A stretch of DNA of 11,683 nt from an uncultured Alphaproteobacteria bacterium (lineage in GTDB: Bacteria > Pseudomonadota > Alphaproteobacteria > Rs-D84). Every line of letters starts with the position of its first letter. Position 1 is the first letter of the stretch. Positions 7,327 to 11,683 of the stretch are shown in pieces. The notes beneath the pieces were generated by a model. That model did not search any database. It was not told where the DNA came from and saw nothing but the letters and a program-made list of their open reading frames with translations. Position numbers and translations under genes: made by a program. The DNA lies in assembly GCA_946611025.1 (NCBI GenBank), contig CAMOCR010000017.1, positions 1 through 11,683 on the forward strand. The letters are read 5' to 3'.

Positions 7327-7713
7327 TTATAATTCCTTTTGCATGATAATTGCATCAATTCCGTCATAGTATTTTGGGCGCGTGCCAACCGGTAAAAACC
7401 CGTATTTTTCATACAGATTTTTTGCCGGATAATTTACTTTAGAAACTTCTAAAAACACTTTGTGTACACTTTGTTTTTTTAATTCTTGTTCCATCAGTAA
7501 AATCATCGCGCCGGCAACACCATTGCGTCGTGCATTGGGGGCAACACCAATGGTTATTATTTCGGCCTCGCCGGCGACTGTGCGCCACACAATAAAGCCG
7601 TTATCAGATGCCAAAATTTCACACCCAGATTTTTTCAAATCCATAAAATCATTTTCCGACCATGGACGATCGGGAAAACATTGTTTGTGAAGTTCGACCA
7701 GTTTATTTAACAT
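7327..7713 (-). CDS. rimI: RimI-like GNAT N-acetyltransferase
   Basis: This 128-residue protein is close to the short end for RimI-type N-alpha-acetyltransferases, which acetylate the N-terminus of ribosomal protein S18 and other proteins with acetyl-CoA. GNAT motif A is visible as IGVAPNARRNGVAG (about 55-68, acetyl-CoA pyrophosphate loop). The C-terminal signature NYPAKNLYEKYGFLPVGTRP then YYDGIDAIIM is typical of RimI. Start: ATG at 7713, whose first 11 bases overlap the end of the preceding gene. The ribosome site is weak (AAAAGAA), which suggests coupling. rimI beside tsaB is a widespread bacterial pairing. Here two small unknown genes separate them. The exact substrate is inferred from the family only. 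Confidence 0.85.
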   Translation of the reverse strand: MLNKLVELHKQCFPDRPWSENDFMDLKKSGCEILASDNGFIVWRTVAGEAEIITIGVAPNARRNGVAGAMILLMEQELKKQSVHKVFLEVSKVNYPAKNLYEKYGFLPVGTRPKYYDGIDAIIMQKEL

Positions 7714-8056
7714 GTGAATTATTCTTTTCCCATGCCTTGCGCATTTTTGTATAAACGTGTTCGGCCAATTTATCAATGCTGCTGTGTGTTGCAAAAACAA
7801 CATTTTTGGGCGACAACATTTGCAATCTATATTGAACCTGTTGTTCAAATGGACGTGATTGTTCATATTCACGTTCAACGCGGACAACGTTATCACCCGA
7901 TATAACGGAAAAACAACGCACAACGCCACCCGTTTTTGTAATATGTGATGTGTGCATAATTGGTGCAGAAGACACAATTTGCATGATTTCTTGTTTTCGG
8001 TCTGCCAATTCTTGTTGCTTTTTTGATAAAAAGATTTTTTGAAAAATTGTTGCCAT
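7703..8056 (-). CDS. Small uncharacterised protein A (117 aa), resembles its upstream neighbour
   Basis: The function is unknown. The protein is soluble, basic and starts MATIFQKIFLSKKQQ. That start is shared in outline with the next gene upstream (MANILEKIFYTKTQ). Both also end with a VYTKM-x-x-A helix (here HVYTKMRKAW). The middle (about residues 40-75) reads as beta strands with alternating hydrophobics (GVVRCFSVISGDNVVRV). The start at 8056 has AAAGGG 7 nt upstream. A longer start at 8092 would overlap the upstream gene and has no site. It overlaps rimI by 11 bp. Its position between tsaB and rimI suggests co-expression, not necessarily a shared role. Confidence 0.82.
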   Translation of the reverse strand: MATIFQKIFLSKKQQELADRKQEIMQIVSSAPIMHTSHITKTGGVVRCFSVISGDNVVRVEREYEQSRPFEQQVQYRLQMLSPKNVVFATHSSIDKLAEHVYTKMRKAWEKNNSHVK

Positions 8057-8070
8057 TGTTTTGCCCTTTG

Positions 8071-8457
8071 TTATCTTGCTTTTACCGGACAACCGTGTTT
8101 TATCATATATGCGTTTAACATTTTTGTGTATACCGTTGATGCAAAACCGTTGTATTCAGAAATTGTTTCCCGTGCATCGCAATTTTTGCATTTTTCTGTT
8201 TTTGGTTTGTCGCAATGAAAAGTGTATGAAATATCCATATCGCGGAATGGATAAAACGTTTTATATTTGGTCAATTCTGCGCGAACCATTGTATCATCTG
8301 TCTTGATAGATACGCGGTGTACGATTCCTATTTGCATATCCATTTTGTCCATTTTTGGCACTTGAACATAATTTACAGAATCTCTGTTGTTTTTAATAAA
8401 ATCTAATATTCTGCATTGTGTTTTTGTATAGAATATTTTTTCAAGAATGTTTGCCAT
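8071..8457 (-). CDS. Small uncharacterised protein B (128 aa) with a Cys cluster, resembles protein A
   Basis: The function is unknown. The N-terminus MANILEKIFYTKTQ and the C-terminal VYTKMLNAYMIKHGC match the ends of the next gene in outline, so the two look like diverged tandem duplicates. A distinguishing insert has FHCDKPKTEKCKNCDAR (three Cys in a C-x7-C-x2-C arrangement), and a fourth Cys follows His near the C-terminus. This could bind a metal, but the spacing fits no family I can name. AGAGG lies upstream of the ATG at 8457, which starts 2 nt after the tsaB stop. Spacing to protein A is 14 nt. Confidence 0.82.
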   Translation of the reverse strand: MANILEKIFYTKTQCRILDFIKNNRDSVNYVQVPKMDKMDMQIGIVHRVSIKTDDTMVRAELTKYKTFYPFRDMDISYTFHCDKPKTEKCKNCDARETISEYNGFASTVYTKMLNAYMIKHGCPVKAR

Positions 8458-8459
8458 TT

Positions 8460-9002
8460 TTATGCCTCTTTGTTTGTTTCAACATAACTGGGGCGCAGAT
8501 ACATTGGCACCACCGGTTCGGTTATACATTCCCTCAATTTATCTTGTACAATTTGAACGCCGTTTTTCAAATTAAATGGGCGGTGACCAACGGTGCGTGG
8601 CCATGCCATTTGTTTTGTTTCAACATCATCAATTGTCATCGTGCATGGCGGCAAATTTTTTGCCCCCACAAAGAAATCGCCACGTCCAGAATCAATTGCA
8701 ACAAATGCGTCGGGGGTGTCATGCAAATACAATTCAAATGCGTTTATCGATACAACTGGAATATTTAATCCCATGCCCAACCCCTTGGCATAGGCAATAC
8801 CGATGCGAATGCCGGTAAAACTGCCGGGGCCAACGACAACACCAATTGCACTAATATCACGCCACGATGCGCCACATTCTGTGATAAAGCGTTCGGTTTC
8901 AATCGGCAATGCAACCGATTGTTTTTCCGCAACAACAGATTTGTATTTGTCGTCCAATACAAATTCCAGATTCGCGCCAGATGTGTTTATTATTAAAATC
9001 AT
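8460..9002 (-). CDS. tsaB: tRNA t6A biosynthesis protein TsaB
   Basis: This ASKHA-fold partner of TsaD and TsaE is needed to make threonylcarbamoyladenosine at position 37 of ANN-decoding tRNAs. The start MILIINTS matches the typical TsaB 'ILaIDTS' strand but with Asn in place of the usual Asp at position 6. The diagnostic VVGPGSFTGIRIGIAYAKGL (about 57-76) is intact. SINAFELY and VAIDSGRGDFFVG follow in the expected order. At 180 residues it is shorter than the roughly 230 of E. coli TsaB, with a trimmed C-terminal half, which is common in small genomes. It overlaps the upstream gene by 4 bp (ATGA) and the next gene starts 2 nt after its stop. No tsaD or tsaE lies in the window. Confidence 0.9.
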   Translation of the reverse strand: MILIINTSGANLEFVLDDKYKSVVAEKQSVALPIETERFITECGASWRDISAIGVVVGPGSFTGIRIGIAYAKGLGMGLNIPVVSINAFELYLHDTPDAFVAIDSGRGDFFVGAKNLPPCTMTIDDVETKQMAWPRTVGHRPFNLKNGVQIVQDKLRECITEPVVPMYLRPSYVETNKEA

Positions 9003-9391
9003 TTTGTGTGCTCGTTGAACAATTTATAGTACAGCATTGGAATCCCGCCATAGTGGCGTTCCAACGCGCCATTTGCGACAACTTCGGTTTGTTTAGTTTT
9101 GGTATGCATTATACCACATTGGTATTGTGCACCGTCAAATTCTTCGGGCATATTTGGCATGTATTCTTTGATGCATAAAATTTTAATTTTGTGTGATTTT
9201 GCCTGAATCGCATGACGCACAAAACCGTCGCGTTTACCCGGTAATATGCATGATGTAATATCAAAACGTTGTATTTTGTTATATACATCTTTGTATGCGC
9301 CAATTGCGCGGGCGGTTTCCTTGTCGGTCACAGTTTTTACCAATTCACCACCTGTATAAAATTCAACTTCGCGGATTGCTTGTTTACTCAT
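8999..9391 (-). CDS. Uncharacterised 130-aa protein between the Lon-like gene and tsaB
   Basis: The family is not recognised. The protein is soluble and basic, with alternating strands and helices. Notable stretches are REVEFYTGGELVKTV (7-21, reads as two strands), KIKILCIKEYMP (68-79) and a C-terminal YGGIPMLYYKLFNEH. It contains three Cys and several His but no known motif. It is coupled at both ends by 4-bp ATGA overlaps, with the Lon-like gene upstream and tsaB downstream, and has its own ribosome site GGGGTAAG inside the end of the Lon-like gene. It does not contain Lon peptidase signatures (no DGPSAG-like Ser motif), so it is not the missing protease part. Size and basic helical C-terminus recall proteins A and B, but similarity is too weak to assert. 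Confidence 0.83.
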   Translation of the reverse strand: MSKQAIREVEFYTGGELVKTVTDKETARAIGAYKDVYNKIQRFDITSCILPGKRDGFVRHAIQAKSHKIKILCIKEYMPNMPEEFDGAQYQCGIMHTKTKQTEVVANGALERHYGGIPMLYYKLFNEHTK

Positions 9392-11145
9392 AATCTTACC
9401 CCAAATCCAATCTTTTTACTAAATCCCGCAGATTTTTGTAATGACAATAAATCATCAATTTTTGCAATTGTAAAATCTGTGGGGGTGTCCATGCCGTTGT
9501 TTTTTAGCAATGCACGGCGCAACATTGCCGTCAATTCGCGGTGCAATTGGCGGACACCTTCTTCGGATGTATAGTTTTGAATAATGTGTCGAATTGCATC
9601 ATCGCTGATTGTTATGTTGTCCATTGCCCAGCCGGTGTCGTTCGCCGCGCGTTTAATCAAATGTTCGCGCGCGATACGAACCTTTTCATCCATGCTGTAT
9701 CCTGGAATTTCGATAATTTCCATACGGTCTTTCAGGGCGCTGGAAATATTCAAACTGTTTGCGGTCGCAATGAACAAAACATTTGATAAATCAAAATCAA
9801 CTTCTAAATAATGATCGCGGAACGCCTTGTTTTGTTCGGGATCCAGAATTTCCAGCAATGCCGATTCCGGATCGCCGCGCCAATCGCGACCCATTTTGTC
9901 GATTTCGTCCAGCACAATAACCGGATTGTTTGCCTTGCACCGTTTTAACGCATCCATAATGCGTCCCGTTTGTGCGCCAATATATGTTTTACGATGCCCG
10001 CGGAAATGCGCTTCGTCTGATATGCCACCCAGAGAAATACGCTGATATTTGCGCCCCAATGCCGCTGCAATCGATTTACCCAGTGATGTTTTACCAACAC
10101 CCGGCGCACCAACAAAGCATAAAATGCTGCCGTTGTTTTTGCCGGTCTTTTTCATGACGGCAATATGTTCCAAAATGCGTTCTTTGACCGCGTCCATGCC
10201 GGAATGCTCGCTGTCCAGTACCGCGCGTGCCGTATCCAGATTGATATCTTGCGGATCGGCCTTGTCCCACGGCATTGACAATAATTCATCCAGGTACGCC
10301 TTTAATAATCCGCCTTCGTTGGACATTGGCGACAATGTGCGCATGCGGCGCCATTCCGCCATGGCTTTTTCCTTGGCTTCTGCTGGCATACTGGATTTTG
10401 CAATGCGGTCGCGCATGTTTTCCGCATCCATTTCTTCGCTGTCTTCGCCCATTTCGTGCTGAATCGCGCGCATTTTTTCTTGTAAAATTGCTTCGCGGCG
10501 ACCGTGTTCCATTTGCTGATTTATGCGGCGGTTAATTGAATCTTCGATTTTCATCGTTTCCGCCATCAAATTTACCTGTTCCAGCAAAATAATCAGTTTT
10601 TCACGCCATGTTGGCGCACATAAAATGCTGATTGCGATATCTGTTTCCAAATCCAGCATTTGCACCACGGCATCAACAAACGCGGGCAACGGGTAATTTT
10701 GCACCACCGCACGCAATTTATCCATCTTGAATTTGCGCGATGCAGACATTGCCTGGATATTATTCGCAATTTTATCGCGCAGGGCGATTGTCTGGTCAAA
10801 ATTTGTGTCGTCCAGAACCTCAATCGGTGTTACATCGCCCATAAAAATACCGTTTTCAATCGCGACATTGGAAATGCGAACCGCATCGGTTGTGCGTACA
10901 ATGGCATGCAATGAACCATCGGGCATGCGCAAAACCTGGGCGATTTCGCCAATTGTGCCAACATCATATATATCGGCAACTTCGGCCGGATATGACCAAC
11001 TGTGCTGGGCGGTCAAAACGATACGGCGCGCCGAATTTGCCGCCGCTTCGATACATGCCACCGACAGTGGATTATCAATATAAATTGGCACAGTTAAACC
11101 CGGATTTACGACCAAATCACGAAAAGGTAAAATATATTCTTTCAT
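9388..11145 (-). CDS. Lon-type AAA+ protein lacking the peptidase domain
   Basis: N-terminal Lon substrate domain: LPFRDLVVNPG at 6-16, then about 190 residues with VRTTDAVRIS. A coiled-coil-like region runs 200-290 and includes SSMPAEAKEKA and LSPMS. The AAA+ module follows: Walker A GAPGVGKT (346-353), pore segment TYIGAQTGRI (387-396), Walker B VIVLDEIDKM (409-418), sensor-1 Asn463, Arg finger Arg474 and sensor-2 VRQLHREL (531-538). The protein ends at 585, whereas LonA proteins are about 780-800. The entire C-terminal domain with the Ser/Lys dyad is absent. It should bind and hydrolyse ATP and may unfold clients, but should not cut them. Walker A has GAPG for the usual GPPG, and the pore has AQTG where LonA usually has AMPG or similar. 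It leads a seven-gene operon. No start exists upstream before a stop, and no ribosome site precedes the ATG. Not called lon because protease activity is not expected. Confidence 0.93.
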   Translation of the reverse strand: MKEYILPFRDLVVNPGLTVPIYIDNPLSVACIEAAANSARRIVLTAQHSWSYPAEVADIYDVGTIGEIAQVLRMPDGSLHAIVRTTDAVRISNVAIENGIFMGDVTPIEVLDDTNFDQTIALRDKIANNIQAMSASRKFKMDKLRAVVQNYPLPAFVDAVVQMLDLETDIAISILCAPTWREKLIILLEQVNLMAETMKIEDSINRRINQQMEHGRREAILQEKMRAIQHEMGEDSEEMDAENMRDRIAKSSMPAEAKEKAMAEWRRMRTLSPMSNEGGLLKAYLDELLSMPWDKADPQDINLDTARAVLDSEHSGMDAVKERILEHIAVMKKTGKNNGSILCFVGAPGVGKTSLGKSIAAALGRKYQRISLGGISDEAHFRGHRKTYIGAQTGRIMDALKRCKANNPVIVLDEIDKMGRDWRGDPESALLEILDPEQNKAFRDHYLEVDFDLSNVLFIATANSLNISSALKDRMEIIEIPGYSMDEKVRIAREHLIKRAANDTGWAMDNITISDDAIRHIIQNYTSEEGVRQLHRELTAMLRRALLKNNGMDTPTDFTIAKIDDLLSLQKSAGFSKKIGFGVRL

Positions 11146-11155
11146 AGCACAGTGT

Positions 11156-11183
11156 AATATAGAATATTTTTACAACATTTCAA
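11156..11183 (-). promoter_or_regulatory. Predicted promoter of the Lon-like operon, giving a near-leaderless transcript
   Basis: On the minus strand TTGAAA (11178-11183) and TATATT (11156-11161) are 16 bp apart. A start about 7 nt downstream falls near 11149, roughly 4 nt before the ATG at 11145. An overlapping alternative (TTTACC, 17 bp, TATTCT) would give a leader of about 9 nt. No HrcA (CIRCE), sigma32-like or other heat-shock element was recognised. Confidence 0.6.
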
Positions 11184-11212
11184 GGTAAATAAACGGCGCC
11201 AATGTGGCGCCG
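11184..11212 (-). terminator. Terminator of the PNPOx-like gene
   Basis: The stem CGGCGCC/GGCGCCG (11194-11200 with 11206-11212) has a 5-base loop. It is followed on the minus strand by TTTATTT. It begins 5 nt past the stop of the upstream gene and lies directly before the promoter of the Lon-like operon, separating the two units. Confidence 0.78.
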
Positions 11213-11216
11213 ATGA

Positions 11217-11642
11217 TTATTTTATTTTGTTTGCGACAACTGCGCCACCGGAATAAAACTTGTACCCGTCGGGAATAAAGGTCAACAAGCCCCAATTTTT
11301 ATCGTCTGGGCCGGTGTATCCAAACATTTTGTATGTTTCGTTCCAATAATTGCCGCGTTCAACCGCGTTGTCTTCGAACCCCAGCCGCCCAAACAGACGC
11401 ACCGCACGATGTGTCTGTGTATCATAGTAATACAGGCACACACGCGAATTTTTTGCCAATTGTTCCGCCTTTTGTGAATGTTTGCCGGTCAAAAAATGCA
11501 AATTCAGGTTTTCGGCGTGTTCGTTCATGGTGTTCATTAAATGGCGCGTTTCTGGGTATTTGTCGGCGTTTATGGTGCTGACATACACAAATGGACACGC
11601 GTGAATTATGCTTAAAATATGGTCAAGTACTTCAACAGTCAT
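11217..11642 (-). CDS. Pyridoxamine 5'-phosphate oxidase-like FMN-binding split-barrel protein
   Basis: This 141-residue protein has the single-domain split-barrel pattern of the PNPOx-like / general stress protein 26 group. An N-terminal helix (VEVLDHILSIIHACPF) precedes strand FVYVSTINADKYPETRHL (about 18-35). NLHFLTGKHSQKAEQLAKNSRVCLYYYD (about 46-73) is the strand-helix-strand that typically contacts flavin phosphate. AVRLFGRLGF and a helix with NYWNETYKMFGYTGPDD follow, then WGLLTFIPDGYKFYSGG. Family members bind FMN, F420 or haem, and the substrate is usually unknown. Start ATG at 11642 has AAAGGGGG about 8 nt upstream. A TATAGC near 11676 could be its -10, but the -35 would lie outside the window. 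It has its own terminator, so it is probably monocistronic. Confidence 0.87.
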   Translation of the reverse strand: MTVEVLDHILSIIHACPFVYVSTINADKYPETRHLMNTMNEHAENLNLHFLTGKHSQKAEQLAKNSRVCLYYYDTQTHRAVRLFGRLGFEDNAVERGNYWNETYKMFGYTGPDDKNWGLLTFIPDGYKFYSGGAVVANKIK

Positions 11643-11683
11643 GATATTTTCCCCCTTTGGTTACACGACAAATGCTATACCCA

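Noticed and set aside
8999..9420. Lon truncation caused by a simple frameshift with the protease domain continuing in another frame
   Set aside because: I looked for peptidase signatures (DGPSAG-like Ser motif, Lys motif) in the products just downstream and found none. The region is filled by a coupled gene with its own ribosome site and by tsaB, leaving no room for about 200 residues.

Overview
The window looks like chromosomal DNA from a small-genome, moderately AT-rich bacterium. A host-associated alphaproteobacterium is the best guess. The support is indirect: the tsaB/rimI neighbourhood, a sigma70-type promoter set, compact 4-bp-overlap operons, and a Sec-exported giant protein built from InlB-type repeats, which I associate with uncultured gut alphaproteobacteria (the RF32/CAG-239 group). 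The lineage is inference, not a measurement.

Layout. (1) Bases 1-3734, minus strand: one very long gene that starts inside the window and runs off the left edge. It encodes a signal peptide, a Cys-rich N-terminus, and then InlB B-repeats mixed with a second, longer repeat family. (2) 3735-4164, no protein gene: a terminator, a CAT-anticodon tRNA with encoded CCA and a near-consensus promoter (all minus strand), then a run of five small hairpins. (3) 4177-6232, plus strand: a compact Pif1-type helicase, then an unrecognised two-helix membrane protein with its own strong promoter. (4) 6249-6283: a bidirectional terminator shared by converging genes. (5) 11145 down to 6282, minus strand: one tightly packed seven-gene operon, in the order Lon-like ATPase, 130-aa unknown, tsaB, two small unknowns that resemble each other, rimI-like acetyltransferase, and a 347-aa protein with a hydrolase-like Ser motif. 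(6) 11217-11642, minus strand: a PNPOx-like split-barrel protein with its own terminator.

The most striking observation is the lead gene of the operon. It is a canonical LonA in its N-domain and AAA+ module, but it stops at residue 585, just where the Ser/Lys peptidase domain should begin. The next gene starts by a 4-bp overlap, so no protease remnant is left. The operon therefore appears to encode a protease-less Lon unfoldase alongside a t6A-modification factor (TsaB), an N-acetyltransferase and four uncharacterised proteins. The second noteworthy item is the surface protein, with two interleaved repeat families.
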